From Acidobacteriaceae bacterium (lineage in GTDB: Bacteria > Acidobacteriota > Terriglobia > Terriglobales > Acidobacteriaceae), in the NCBI GenBank assembly GCA_003142015.1, contig PLOI01000049.1:121863-155228 (forward strand): a stretch of 33,366 nucleotides of DNA, in the 5' to 3' direction. Both the position numbers and the translations under genes were made by a program. Position 1 is the first letter of the stretch, and every line of letters begins with the position of its first letter. The notes beneath the pieces were generated by a model. It did not search any database. It was not told the origin of the DNA and saw nothing but the letters and a program-made list of their open reading frames with translations. Below, piece by piece: positions 9,135 to 20,100 of this stretch.

Positions 9135-10253
9135 ATGTTTCACACCACTGAAGACCTCCGCATCAAATGGACCAAAGTCGTCCTCCCTCCTGTATTCCTT
9201 GAGGAAGAGCGCCCCGTCAGCGAGGCGGCCTCGGCCACCATCTTCGACGCCCGCAGCGAAATCTCCGCCATCCTCAACGGCCAGGACACGCGGCTGCTGG
9301 TTATCGCTGGCCCCTGCTCCATTCACGACACCAAGGCCGCGCGCGAGTACGCCGCCCTGCTGAAATCCGCAATTGACGAGTTTTCCGCCGATCTGCGCAT
9401 CTTCATGCGCGTCTACTTCGAGAAGCCCCGCACCATCGTCGGATGGAAGGGTCTCATCAACGATCCCTATCTCGACCAGTCCTACAAGATCAACGACGGC
9501 CTGCGCCTGGCGCGCCATCTGCTGCTTGACCTGGCCGAGATGGGCGTGCCCGCCGGAACCGAGTTCCTCGACATGATTTCGCCCCAGTACATCGCCGGAC
9601 TGGTCAGTTGGGGAGCTATCGGCGCGCGCACCACCGAGAGCCAGGTTCATCGCCAACTGGTCAGCGGCGTCTCCTGCCCTGTGGGCTTCAAAAACGGCAC
9701 CTCCGGCGACGTGCAGATCGCCATCGACGCGGTGCTCTCCGCCGCTCGCTCCCACACCTTTTTGGGCCACACCAAATACGGCCAGTCGGCCATCTTCGTA
9801 ACTACGGGAAATCCTGATTGCCACATCATCCTGCGCGGCGGCCGCAAGACGGTGAACTACACGGCGGAGAGCGTGGCTCAGACCGCGGCGCTGATGGAAC
9901 AAGCTGGCCTGCCGCCGCGCATCATGATCGATTTCTCCCACGCCAACAGCAACAAGGACTATCGCCGCCAGGCCATCGTCTGCCACGATGTAGCCAGCCA
10001 GATCGCTGGCAGCAACGGCAAGGGCGATAAACGCATAATCGGCGTAATGATTGAGAGCAATCTGGTCGCAGGCTCGCAGAGGCTCGACAAACTTGTTGAA
10101 GGCCAGCCACTCGTCTACGGCCAGAGCGTCACAGACGGCTGCATCGACTGGAAGGAAACCCACGCCCTGTTAGCCGAGTTAGCCGCCGCCGTCCGGGCAA
10201 GACGCAGCGGCGGTGGCCCGCTCATCAACCCCGAAAGTAACCCTGTGACTTGA
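9135..10253 (+). CDS. aroG: 3-deoxy-7-phosphoheptulonate (DAHP) synthase, class I
   Basis: The first enzyme of the shikimate pathway, condensing phosphoenolpyruvate with erythrose 4-phosphate. The protein has 372 residues, slightly longer than the E. coli enzymes. Diagnostic blocks are visible: VIAGPCSIHD at 57-65 with metal ligand Cys61, RVYFEKPRTIVGWKGLINDP, GARTTESQVHR, GFKNGTSGD, HIILRGG, MIDFSHANSNKDY and GVMIESNLVAGSQ. AAGGAAA lies 7 nt before the chosen ATG, and a longer upstream reading frame has no family similarity. The isoform (AroF, AroG or AroH type, with different feedback inhibitors) cannot be decided by eye. It lies 3.3 kb from aroDE, so two enzymes of one pathway sit close but not in one operon. 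Confidence 0.95.
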   Translation: MFHTTEDLRIKWTKVVLPPVFLEEERPVSEAASATIFDARSEISAILNGQDTRLLVIAGPCSIHDTKAAREYAALLKSAIDEFSADLRIFMRVYFEKPRTIVGWKGLINDPYLDQSYKINDGLRLARHLLLDLAEMGVPAGTEFLDMISPQYIAGLVSWGAIGARTTESQVHRQLVSGVSCPVGFKNGTSGDVQIAIDAVLSAARSHTFLGHTKYGQSAIFVTTGNPDCHIILRGGRKTVNYTAESVAQTAALMEQAGLPPRIMIDFSHANSNKDYRRQAIVCHDVASQIAGSNGKGDKRIIGVMIESNLVAGSQRLDKLVEGQPLVYGQSVTDGCIDWKETHALLAELAAAVRARRSGGGPLINPESNPVT

Positions 10254-10259
10254 GAAGCT

Positions 10260-10296
10260 GTGCCCCGTTCATCGCGGCTCTATCGCGATGAGCGGG
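10260..10296. repeat. REP-like palindrome, copy B0 (upstream of RAYT fragment)
   Basis: GTGC at 10260-10263 is followed by a 13-bp stem, CCCGTTCATCGCG (10264-10276) with CGCGATGAGCGGG (10284-10296), and a 7-nt loop. Pair 5 is a T-G wobble, as in the copies at 10386 and 28855. It lies 6 nt after the DAHP synthase stop codon, so it could also act as a weak terminator, although no T-run follows. Confidence 0.55.
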
Positions 10297-10319
10297 TTGT
10301 AGCGAGCTATGATGGGGCC

Positions 10320-10400
10320 ATGCCGTATGGTCTGAAACGGTTCCAGAAGGCGGATGCTCTTCACTTCATCACTTTCAGTTGCCGGGTGCCCCATCCTTGA
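10320..10400 (+). pseudogene. 5' fragment of REP-associated tyrosine transposase (RAYT, IS200-like)
   Basis: An ATG frame encodes MPYGLKRFQKADALHFITFS followed by Cys21. This closely resembles the N-terminus of RAYT proteins (TnpA-REP, HUH/Y1 transposase superfamily), where the HFITFSC strand opens the catalytic fold. After the Cys codon the similarity ends, the frame enters a REP-like palindrome whose GTGC starts at 10386, and a TGA stops it at 10398-10400. The catalytic HUH motif and tyrosine are absent, so the gene is dead. A full RAYT would be roughly 150-250 residues. A second palindrome ends 23 nt before the start codon, so the fragment is bracketed by elements of one family. Confidence 0.68.
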
Positions 10401-10433
10401 ATCGTTTTTTGATTCAAGGGTGGGAGACCACGA
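10386..10433. repeat. REP-like palindrome, copy B (inside RAYT scar)
   Basis: GTGC at 10386-10389 is followed by a 14-bp stem, CCCATCCTTGAATC (10390-10403) with GATTCAAGGGTGGG (10411-10424), and a 7-nt T-rich loop. Pair 5 is a T-G wobble. The right flank AGACCACGA matches the flank of the copy at 28855 in all but one base. Confidence 0.75.
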
Positions 10434-10832
10434 TCTCATCAGGCGTCTGCCCCATCGCAAGTGGTTTGCCGAAGATTATTCTCCCTTGGCGCACACTGGC
10501 AGATGGAAGGAATGAACATTCAATCCCTCATCGATCCGATCTGTCAATAATCCTCCCGGTTTATACCCCCCGGAGCACCCCCTACCCCTCCCTATACCCC
10601 TGGGGTATAAATTCCCCTCAAAACATTGCAGATTATTTTTAACCCATTTGAAATCAATGCCGCTTGAAAAACTCTTGGCCCGAATTCTCCCACATGGCGA
10701 GATTTGGCCCCTGAAAATCACCGGAAAAATCCGTTTTTCGCCAAAAGACGCCCCCGAAGCATCGCTCCAGCGCCTGCACGCTAACCCGCTATGATGGTCA
10801 CCAGCGCAGAACGAGGCGGCGCAAACCCATCC
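10434..10832. other. Intergenic region, no gene seen
   Basis: About 400 nt without a supported gene between the RAYT scar and lpxB. The composition is more A/T-rich than the flanking genes. It holds C-rich stretches and the palindrome at 10593-10609. Short frames here have no ribosome site or family similarity. Confidence 0.6.
10593..10609. promoter_or_regulatory. Perfect palindrome TATACCCC-T-GGGGTATA, possible operator
   Basis: Two 8-nt arms meet around a single central base. A further half-site, TATACCCC, occurs at about 10562-10569. Two spaced TATACCCC half-sites plus a dyad suggest a DNA-binding protein site, about 225 nt before the lpxB start. The regulator is unknown. Confidence 0.35.
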
Positions 10833-12011
10833 ATGGCACAAAAAATCTTCATCTCGGCAGGCGAGGCCAGCGGCGAACACTATGGAGCTCTGCTGGCCGA
10901 CGCGCTCCAAAAGCAGCTTGCCGCATCCGGCCAGACGGCCGGCTTCTTCGGCATGGGTGGTGAGCGCATGGCCGCTGCCGGGGTTGAGTGTGTCGTCCGC
11001 TCCGAAGAGATGGCCGTCATGGGGCTGACCGAGGTCGTTCGCCACCTGCCCCGCATCTGGCGCGAGTATCGGCGGCTAAAGCAGTCCATTCGCGACCGGC
11101 GGCCCAGCGTGGCCGTGCTCATTGATTTCCCCGAGATTCACTTCCGGCTGGCTAAGGAGCTTCACCGGCTGGGCGTTCCGGTGGTCTACTTCGTCAGCCC
11201 GCAGTTGTGGGCGTGGAAGAAGCACCGCATCAAGCTGGTGCGAAAATACATCGACAAAATGCTGGTGATCTTTCCCTTCGAGGAGCCGTTTTATCGCGAG
11301 CAGGGCGTTCAGGCCGAGTTTGTGGGCCATCCGCTGGCGGAGTTGCCGCTGCCTGCCATCAGCCGCGCGCAGTTTGCGGCGGAAAACGGCCTTGACCTGG
11401 CGAAGACCTGGATCGGTTTGCTCCCCGGAAGCCGTCCCAAGGAGATTCGAGACCATCTGCCGGAGATATTGCGTGCGGCGCAAATGCTGGCCGACAGCTT
11501 CGAGTTTGTGATCCCTCTGGCGCCCACGCTGAATGCGGCACAGCGGAATGAAGTGCAACTCCTTGTGCAAAATTACGGCGGCGGCGTGGCTGTCCGCCTT
11601 GTCGACGATGCCCGCGCCGCGCTCTTTCACGCCCGGGTTTCAATCGTAGCCAGCGGCACGGCAACGGTTGAAGCGGCGCTCATCGGCAATCCTTTTGTTG
11701 TCGTCTACCATGTTTCGCCGCTCACTTACGCCATCGCCAAACGGGTGGTCAAAGTGCCTCACGTGGCCATGGCCAATCTGATTGCGGGGAAGCGGGTGGT
11801 GCCGGAACTGATTCAGAGCGACTTCACCGCGGCAAATATCGTCCGCGAGATTGGGGCGCTGCTCCCCGAGGGGCCGGCGCGCCAGACAATGATGGAGGAG
11901 TTGGCGCGAATTCGCGGCTTGCTGGCCAAAAACAATGGAGCGGGTGAAACCGGCGGCGCCATTGATCGCACAGCGCAGATTACTCTGGAGATGATGCGGC
12001 GGGACGGTTGA
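10833..12011 (+). CDS. lpxB: Lipid-A-disaccharide synthase
   Basis: A 392-residue GT19 glycosyltransferase that joins UDP-2,3-diacylglucosamine and lipid X to form lipid A disaccharide 1-phosphate at the inner membrane. The family start IFISAGEASGEHYGA is at residues 5-18, followed by FFGMGGERMAAAG, VLIDFPEIHFRLAK, YFVSPQLWAWKKHR, LLPGSRPKEI and the C-terminal nucleotide-sugar region SGTATVEAALIGNPFVVVYH. The ATG at 10833 was chosen because family similarity begins immediately; an ATG at 10791 would add 14 unconserved residues. It shows the organism builds an LPS-type outer membrane. The next gene starts 2 nt after the stop, so co-transcription is likely. Confidence 0.95.
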   Translation: MAQKIFISAGEASGEHYGALLADALQKQLAASGQTAGFFGMGGERMAAAGVECVVRSEEMAVMGLTEVVRHLPRIWREYRRLKQSIRDRRPSVAVLIDFPEIHFRLAKELHRLGVPVVYFVSPQLWAWKKHRIKLVRKYIDKMLVIFPFEEPFYREQGVQAEFVGHPLAELPLPAISRAQFAAENGLDLAKTWIGLLPGSRPKEIRDHLPEILRAAQMLADSFEFVIPLAPTLNAAQRNEVQLLVQNYGGGVAVRLVDDARAALFHARVSIVASGTATVEAALIGNPFVVVYHVSPLTYAIAKRVVKVPHVAMANLIAGKRVVPELIQSDFTAANIVREIGALLPEGPARQTMMEELARIRGLLAKNNGAGETGGAIDRTAQITLEMMRRDG

Positions 12012-12013
12012 GG

Positions 12014-14038
12014 ATGAGTGCAATGCTTCGAATGGAGCGGAAGATGCTCGCGGCCATTGGCTTGGCCTGCGCTCTCATGATTGCGCCGCTCTCAGCCCAG
12101 TCGCCGGAGCCAGCCGCACTTACCAGCTCCGGCTACGTTATCGACGCCGAACTCGACACGGCGGCGCACCATCTGACAGCCAAAGTCGTGGTCAGCTTTA
12201 CCGTGCCGGAAACCGCCGAGCCCAACTCCGCTCAAGCTGTCAGCTTCGGCTTTCATCCTGCGCTAAAGGTGACCAGAATCTCCGACGAGGCTGGCAATTT
12301 GCTCACGGGCGAACGTTCGGCGGACGGCGGCATCCGCGTAGCTCCGGCTACGCCCTTTGCAAAAGGCCAGCTCTCGCGCTGGACCTTCGAGTACGAGGGC
12401 AACATAACCGGCAACGAGGAAGGCCCGGTTCACGGAGTCAAGCTGGCTGCCATTCAGGAACCGATTTCCTATCTGCTCTACCAGGCGCGCTGGTTTCCAG
12501 TAGCAGGCGAGCTGGCCGGTTCTCTGACCAACCGCTTTACCGCGGAGATGCACATTCGCGTGCCGCAGGGAGTGAAGGTCTTCGCCAACGGCAGTCAGGG
12601 CGGGGCCAAACCGGTCACTCTGGCCAGCGGCAAGCCCGGCGACGAGTACGACTTTAACTGGACCAAGCCCGGCCTTCCCGGCACGGTGATTGCCGGCCGA
12701 TATGCGGAGCCGGTTTCGGCCGGACCCAGCAACGTGAAGGTCTACCTGACAGCGAGCCACCAACAATTTGCCAACGACCTGGCGCAGACGGCGGCCAGCG
12801 AGTACGGCTTTTTTGCCGATACCTTTGGCGCGCCTGAGTCCAACCGTCTCAATGTGGTCGAGGTGCCGGACGACAACTTGCCCGCCGTTTGGGCGCCGGA
12901 GCTGGCAGCGATCCCCAGCTCGCGCGTCGGCGACAAATCCGGCATTCGCCTGCTGGCCAACATCATGGCCCGCCAGTGGTGGGGCGTCGAAATCAGCCCG
13001 CGCACCCTCGACGACGCATGGATCACCAACGGCATGGCCCGCTACGCCGAGCTGATGTACGTCGAGAACCAAAGCGGAAAAAACGCCCTGAAGACAGCCG
13101 TGCAAGATGTGGCCGCCGGAGCATTGGCCTATGACACCATCCCCCTGTCGAGCGCCGGTCGCATCAGCCCCTTCTCGCCCGAGTTTCAGTCGATGACCAT
13201 GGAAAAAGGCGCCATGATCTTCCACATGCTGCGCTGGGAGATGGGCGACAAGGCTTTTCTGGACACACTCAAAGACGCGCTCAGCCAGTACGCCGGCAAA
13301 GCGATTCGCACATCGGAGTTCGAGAAAATTGCCGAGGCCGATAGCCGCCAGCCGTTGACTGCCTTCTTTGCGCAATGGGTGGACGGCACAGGCGCGCCGC
13401 GGTTCACGAACAAATACGCGGTTTACCGCCTGGGCAACAACAAGGGTTTCCGCACAATCGGTGAGATTGAGCAGGACCTAGACCTTTTCCGTATGCCGAT
13501 TGAGATGAGCATCGAAACCGAAGGCAAGACTGAGACGCAAAGGATTGAAGTTGTCGGGACAGACACTCAATATCAGTTCGACACATTCGGCCGGCCCCGC
13601 CGCGTCAGCCTCGATCCTGAAAACTGGGTGCTCAAGTCCACTCCTGAGCTGCAAGTGCGCATTAACATTCTCAGAGGCCAGCGACTGGTGGCGCAGGGCG
13701 ACCTTCCCGGTTCGCTGGCCGAATACCAGAAAGCACTGGAGGTCAATCCGCAGAGTTCGCTGGTCAACTTCCGCATCGGCGAGTTGCTCTTTACGCAGCG
13801 CAACTATCAGGCAGCCGTGAACTATTATCGCGATGCTCTGCGCGGCGACGGAGAACCGCGCTGGACCGAGGCATGGAGCCACATCGCGCTGGGCAAGATA
13901 TTCGACCTAACCAGCCAGCGCGACCGCGCTGTGAACGAATACCGGCTGGCGGCGCAGACCAACGACAACTCCCAGGGCGCAGTCAATGAGGCACGGCTCT
14001 ACCTGCAAAAGCCGTACGAGCTGCCCGCAAGCAAATAG
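12014..14038 (+). CDS. Secreted M1-aminopeptidase homologue with lost zinc site, plus TPR tail
   Basis: A protein of about 674 residues with a signal peptide ending PLSAQ. Residues about 40-230 resemble the N-terminal beta domain of M1 peptidases. The central domain aligns with the M1 catalytic region: where active enzymes read HExxHQW(F)G, this one reads NIMARQWWG (first position at nt 12959), and the NEGFA helix is TNGMARYAE. Both histidines and both glutamates of the zinc site are therefore gone. The C-terminus (about residues 550-670) holds three tetratricopeptide-like repeats (GDLPGSLAEYQKALEVNPQS). It is probably a periplasmic scaffold or binding protein. Starts at 12023, 12032 and 12044 are also plausible; the last has GGAGCGG in front. 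Confidence 0.8.
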   Translation: MSAMLRMERKMLAAIGLACALMIAPLSAQSPEPAALTSSGYVIDAELDTAAHHLTAKVVVSFTVPETAEPNSAQAVSFGFHPALKVTRISDEAGNLLTGERSADGGIRVAPATPFAKGQLSRWTFEYEGNITGNEEGPVHGVKLAAIQEPISYLLYQARWFPVAGELAGSLTNRFTAEMHIRVPQGVKVFANGSQGGAKPVTLASGKPGDEYDFNWTKPGLPGTVIAGRYAEPVSAGPSNVKVYLTASHQQFANDLAQTAASEYGFFADTFGAPESNRLNVVEVPDDNLPAVWAPELAAIPSSRVGDKSGIRLLANIMARQWWGVEISPRTLDDAWITNGMARYAELMYVENQSGKNALKTAVQDVAAGALAYDTIPLSSAGRISPFSPEFQSMTMEKGAMIFHMLRWEMGDKAFLDTLKDALSQYAGKAIRTSEFEKIAEADSRQPLTAFFAQWVDGTGAPRFTNKYAVYRLGNNKGFRTIGEIEQDLDLFRMPIEMSIETEGKTETQRIEVVGTDTQYQFDTFGRPRRVSLDPENWVLKSTPELQVRINILRGQRLVAQGDLPGSLAEYQKALEVNPQSSLVNFRIGELLFTQRNYQAAVNYYRDALRGDGEPRWTEAWSHIALGKIFDLTSQRDRAVNEYRLAAQTNDNSQGAVNEARLYLQKPYELPASK

Positions 14039-14185
14039 AGCCTGCCGATCCTGACGCGCAAAATATCGTCCCGCACATTCCCGTTTTGATACGCATTTTC
14101 GATTCTGAACGCACCCCCTTCAATCTCCCAATAAGTTCTGGTTTTCGAGTTGCGGCCCATCACGCGCGCTGCCGATTATCTCATC

Positions 14186-17100
14186 ATGAAACTGCTGCGT
14201 TCCATCGTCCGGGGCCTGTTGTTTGTTGCATTGAACCTTGCAGTCGCGGCCGCATTCGCTGCGCCGCGCGATTCTGCCGCGTCGCAAGAGGCCGCGCCGC
14301 GCGTTCAAGGCGCCGCCGATGACGCCGTGCGCGTAACTCTTCACGGCAACATTCACCCGCTGATCCGGGCTGCGGTTGGTAAGGCCGGGACAGCCCAGGC
14401 GAGCGTGTCCCAATCCGCAACCGACCTGGGCGCGGTCGAGGATTCCTTGCCCACCGGCCGGATGCTGCTCTTGCTGCAGCGTTCCTCGCAGCAGGAGGCG
14501 GCGCTCACAGATTTCATTCAGGCCGCGCACACGCCGGGCAGTTCATCTTTTCATCAGTGGCTCACCCCGGCGGAATTTGGCCGCCTTTACGGACCGACCA
14601 ACTCGGACGTGGCGGCCGTAACCGCCTGGCTGGAGTCGCACGGACTCACCATCAACCAGGTTCATGCCGGGCGTGTGGCGATTGAGTTCTCCGGAACCGC
14701 GGGCCAGGTGAGCGAAGCCTTCCAAACTCAGATTCACCGCTATCTGGTGAACGGCGAGACGCATCTGGCCAACGCAACCGATCCATCGATTCCCGCCGCG
14801 CTTGCTCCGGTCATCGCCGGCCTTGCTCCGCTGAACGACTTCCAGCCGCAGCCGCGCCTGAAGGTGCTGGGGCAGGCGCAGTTCAACGCTAAGACCCACA
14901 AGGCCACGCCTCAATGGACTTATCCGGAGGGCAGCGGGATCGTCTTCGTGGTAGCGCCGGGCGATTTTGCCACGCAGTATGACATCAACTCGGTCTACAA
15001 ATCCGGCATCACTGGCACAGGGCAGTCGATCGCCATCGTCAGCGAATCGAATGTGGACCTGAGCCTGGTTCAGGCCTACCAAAGTCTCTTTGGGCTGGGC
15101 GCGAATTTGCCCACGGTGGTGGTTGACGGCAGCGACCCCGGCCAGAACAGTGCGGCCACTGAGGCTTACCTCGACCTTGAGCTTGCCGGCTCGGTTGCGC
15201 CCGGTGCAACAGTCATGCTCTACACCTCGGGCGGCACGGCTCTGACCAACGGTCTCGCCTTGGCCGCGATGCGCGCGGTCGAAGACGATTTGGCCGGGGT
15301 CATCAGCGCCAGCTACGGCGAGTGCGAGATGGAGTTGGGCCAGAGCGGCAATGTTTTCTGGAACGCACTCTGGGAGCAGGCCGCGGCGCAGGGGCAGACG
15401 GTTTTCGTCTCCACGGGTGACGGCGGCTCGGCCGGCTGCGACAACTTCGACACGCAGCAGGTGGCATACGGCGGACTCCAGGTCAACGGCATCGCCTCCA
15501 CGCCCTACAACGTTGCCGTCGGCGGCACCGACTTCTACTACAGCCAGTACGCCGGCTCGTCTTCGGCCATCGTCGCGCAGTTGGGCACTTATTGGTCCAC
15601 CACTTCCACCATCTTGCCCGCCATCTCGCTCCTCAAGACCATTCCCGAACAGGCCTGGAACGACTTTTTCGGCTTCAACCTCTACGACAACGGCAATCCC
15701 GCCAACCAGCCCAGCGAATTAATCGTTGGCGGCGGAGGCGGCGCCAGCAGCGCGGCGCTCTACACTAGCGGCGCAGCCACAGGCTACCCCAAGCCGGCCT
15801 GGCAGGCGGGAACCGGCGTCCCAGCCGACAAGGTGCGCGACCTGCCCGATCTTTCCCTGTTTGCCGCCAATGGCTACAACTACAGCTTCTATCCCATCTG
15901 CGCAAATCCCGGCGACTGCTCCAGCGCAAACCTGACCTCCAGCGGTGCGGTGGTTATCACCGGCGTGGGCGGCACCTCCGCCAGTTCCCCGGCCATGGCC
16001 GCTATCCAGTCCCTCATCAACCAGAGCACCGGCGCCTGGGCCGGGCAAGCCGACTTCATTTACTACCCGCTAGCCGCCAAGCAAAAGACGGCTTTTCATG
16101 ACGTGACCGTGGGTGGCAATCAGGCGCCCTGCTACCCCGGCACAACCAACTGCGTGGCCGGTTCCTCGGCCTCGAACTCCAGCGGCTACTTCGTCGAAAG
16201 CGGCTACGCCGCCGGCACGGGCTACGACCAGGCCACCGGCCTGGGCTCAGTGGACGTGGCCAACCTGATCAAGTACTGGAACACGGTCGCGTTCACTCCC
16301 ACCACCACCACCCTCAGCGTAAGCCCCACCAGCCTTGCCCACGGCAAGACGGCCACCATCACTGGCACGGTAGCGCCCACCAGCGGTTCGGGCACGCCCA
16401 GCGGCGCGGTCAGCCTCACGGGTAACGACGGCATCACCCACTACGCGGCTATTGACGACGTTGCCCTGGCTGCGGGCAGCATTTACGCGCTGGTGGACAA
16501 TCTGCCCGGAGGAACCTATCAGCTCACCGCCGACTACGGGGGCGATGGAACCTTCGCCGCCAGCAAATCCGCGCCTGTCACCATCACCGTCACCCCGGAA
16601 AACAATACCCTGGTCGCCACCGGCTGGGCATGGAATCCCTACGACCTCAACCTTTACCAGCTCTCATCCGGCATTACTCTGCCCTACGGAGCGCAAATCT
16701 TCCTGGATGCGCTGCCACAGAGCGGCAATGCCACCATCACTGCTGAGCCCACTCCGGCCACCGGAACCGTCACCTTCACTGACAAGCTGGGTTCTGCGAC
16801 CGTCACATCGACGCAGCCGCTTAACACGGCTGGCGTTGCCGAGTGGTCCACCGGCGTCTTCGCGCCCGGCAGCCACGCGCTCAGCGAGTCCTACTCCGGC
16901 GATCCGAGTTATAACCCCTCCACTGCCCCCGCCGCTGCTGCGTTTACCGTGATTCAGGGCAGCACCAGCCTCACCGTCAAGCCGCTGGTCACCTCCGTCG
17001 CCGCCGGAGCCAGCGTGGCCGTCGATGTGGTGCTGGCCACCGGCTACCTTTCCCTCTACGGAACCTTGCCCGGCGGCAACGTCACCGTAACCCTGGGCAG

Positions 17101-20100
17101 TCAATCAATCACCGCCCCCTGGCAACCCTTCGGCGCAACCGGCAACGCGAGCCTCGAGGCGGTGGTCACTTTCACCAACGTCCCGGCGGGCATTCTGCCT
17201 CTCATGGCTTACTACGCCGGCGACAGCAACTGGCTGGGCAGTGCCGCTAACGGTGGAACCGTCATCTCCCTCGCCAGCAAGCTCACCCCCACCGTATTGC
17301 TCGCTTCGAGTTCCGCCAACCCCGCACCCGGCCAGACCTTTATTCTCACGGCCACCGTCTCCGGACCCGTGGGCAAGCCAACCCCCACCGGCACTATAGC
17401 CTTCCTCTCCAACGGCCAGAGCTTCGACACGTTTGTCAATCTCAGCAGCGGCACGGCCACCATCGCCATTCCCGGCTACTCCGCCGCCAATGGAATCAAT
17501 ATTTTCACCGCTCTCTACCAGGGCGACGCCAACTACAACTCTGCCGCGTCCAATGCGGTGAACGTCACGGTCGCTCAATCGGATTTCTCCCTCACCACGC
17601 AGAGCGCCGAGGTGCAAATCTCCCCTTCCGGGTCGGGTGTCAGCTCTCTCGCGCTTTCGCCCATCAACGGTTTTAGCGGAACCGTCACGCTCACCGCCAG
17701 CGCGCCCGCCGCCATCACGGTGACTCCAACCGCGGCCTCTCTGGCCCTCAGCGCGCCCGCCACTGATGTGCTCACGATCAAGGTCGCCGCCGCCGCAGCT
17801 GCTGGAATTTATCCGCTCACCATCACAGCCAGCGGCGGCGGACACCTTCACACTGCGCAGATACTGGTTCAGGTTCTGACGGTTGCCGCGCCCGTTTTTT
17901 CTCCCGCGGCTGGTGCCTATGCTACCTCGCAACAGGTTACGCTCACTGACTCGACGGCCGGCGCAACCATTTACTACACCACCAATGGAGCTATTCCTAC
18001 CGCCTCCTCCACAAAGTACACCGGCGCAATAACAGTCGGGGCGACAGAGACCATTCAGGCCATCGCCGTGGTCAGCGGATTTGCGCCATCCTCCGTGACC
18101 TCGACTGCTTACACCATCATGACTCCGGCCGCCACACCCATCTTCTCGCCGGTCACAGGGATCTACTCCTCGGTGCAGACGGTGGCCATCACCGATCTGA
18201 CTCCCGGCGCGAAGATTTACTTCACCACCAATGGCACGGCGCCCACGACCAGCTCGACTCTCTACGCCGGGCCCATTACCGTCTCTGCCACAGAGACGCT
18301 GGAGGCTATCGCCACAGCCAGCGGCTCTTTGCAAAGCGCGACAGGCTCCGCCGTTTACATTATCAACATGGCCGCCAACGGGTGCCCCGCCGGCAGCGGC
18401 AGTTGCGTTGATAACTTCACAGGCTCTTCCGGCACGCTGCTTCCCACTTACAACTCGAAGTGGACGCTGGCTGGAGGCACTAACTCGATCTACACCACCG
18501 GCTCCAACAGCGCGGAGATATCCGGCTCGGCCAGCGCCGTCTACTACTACGCTGCATCTACCTCGGACACCGCGCAGATTACCCTTGCTCCCTCCAGCAC
18601 CACAATTGGCTACGAAAAACTGGCGTGCGTGAGAGTATCCTCGGGCATACCGGGATATTGCGTAGGCTTCAGCCCGGTATCAAGCGGTAACTACACCGCA
18701 TGTTACGTGATGAAGAATTTCAAGTACCTGGGCGGCGGAAATTGCGGAACCGTATCGGCAACCGCAAGCCACGCTCTCACCCTGGTCGCGTCTGGAACTT
18801 CCACTGTCACATTATCCATCTATGTTGACGGAGTTCTCAAAGGCACCGTGACGGATAGCTCCAACCCCTACACCGTGGCTGGGTCGGGATTTGGATTGCA
18901 AGGGGACGGCACACCCGCCGACAGCATCGTGAACGAATGGCAGGATTACTCCGGCGCTTCGCCGGTGGCTACGCCCACCTTCAGCCCTACAGCCGGCGCA
19001 TATACTTCGGCGCAGACAGTGAGCATCAGTGACACCACTCCGGGCGCAACCATCTATTACACCACCAACGGCACCGCGCCCTCAACCAGCTCGACCCTCT
19101 ACGCCGGAGCGATTATCGTCTCGACTTCAGAGACGCTCGAGGCTATTGCCACAGCCCCCGGCTATCTGCAAAGCGCGGCGGCATCAGCGGCCTTCAACAT
19201 CAATCTGGCCGTCGTTGGATGTCCCTCGGGAAGCGGCAGTTGCTTTGATAACTTCACGGGCTCTTCCGGCACGCTGCTGCCCACTTATAACTCCCAATGG
19301 GTGCTGGCGGGAGGCACTAACTCGATCTACACCACCGGCTCTGGCAGCGTGGAGATATCCGGATCGGCCAGCGCCGTCTATTACTACGCCGGCTCCGCAT
19401 CGAATACCTCGCAGATTACGCTCGCCCCATCCAGCGCCACCATAGGCTACGAGAAGCTGGCCTGCGTAAGAGTCTCCGCGGGCATTCCCGGATATTGCGT
19501 TGGATTCAGCGCGGCATCGAGCGGGAACTACACCGCCTGTTATGTGATGAAAAATTTCAAGTACCTGGGTGGCGGAAATTGCGGAACGATTTCCGCAGCC
19601 GTGAGCCACACACTCACGCTGGTCGCATCGGGAACTTCCACTGTGACCTTATCCATCTATGTCGATGGCGTCCTGAAAGGAACGGTCACGGACAGTTCCA
19701 GCCCGTATACCGTGGCAGGCTCGGGATTTGGGTTGCAGGGAGATGGCGCGCCCGCCGACAGCATCGTGAATGAATGGCAGGATTACAGCGGTAGTTCGCC
19801 GGCCCCAAGCGAATGTCCGACGGGCAGCGGCAGTTGCGCCGATAGCTTCACAGGCTCGTCCGGCACGCTCCTGCCTACTTACAACTCCCAATGGGCGCTG
19901 GCGGGAGGCACTAACTCCATCTACACCACCGGCTCCAACAGCGCGGAGATATCCGGATCGGCCAGCGCCGTCTATTACTACGCCGGCTCCGCATCGAATA
20001 CCTCGCAGATTACCCTTGCTCCATCCGGCGCCACCATCGGCTACGAAAAGCTGGCCTGCGTAAGAGTCTCCTCTGGCATTCCCGGATATTGCGTGGGTTT

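Noticed and set aside
17105-18334. 409-residue minus-strand frame opposite the S53 protease gene
   Set aside because: It is Gly/Arg-rich, has no domain pattern and mirrors the biased codons of the plus-strand gene; a shadow frame.
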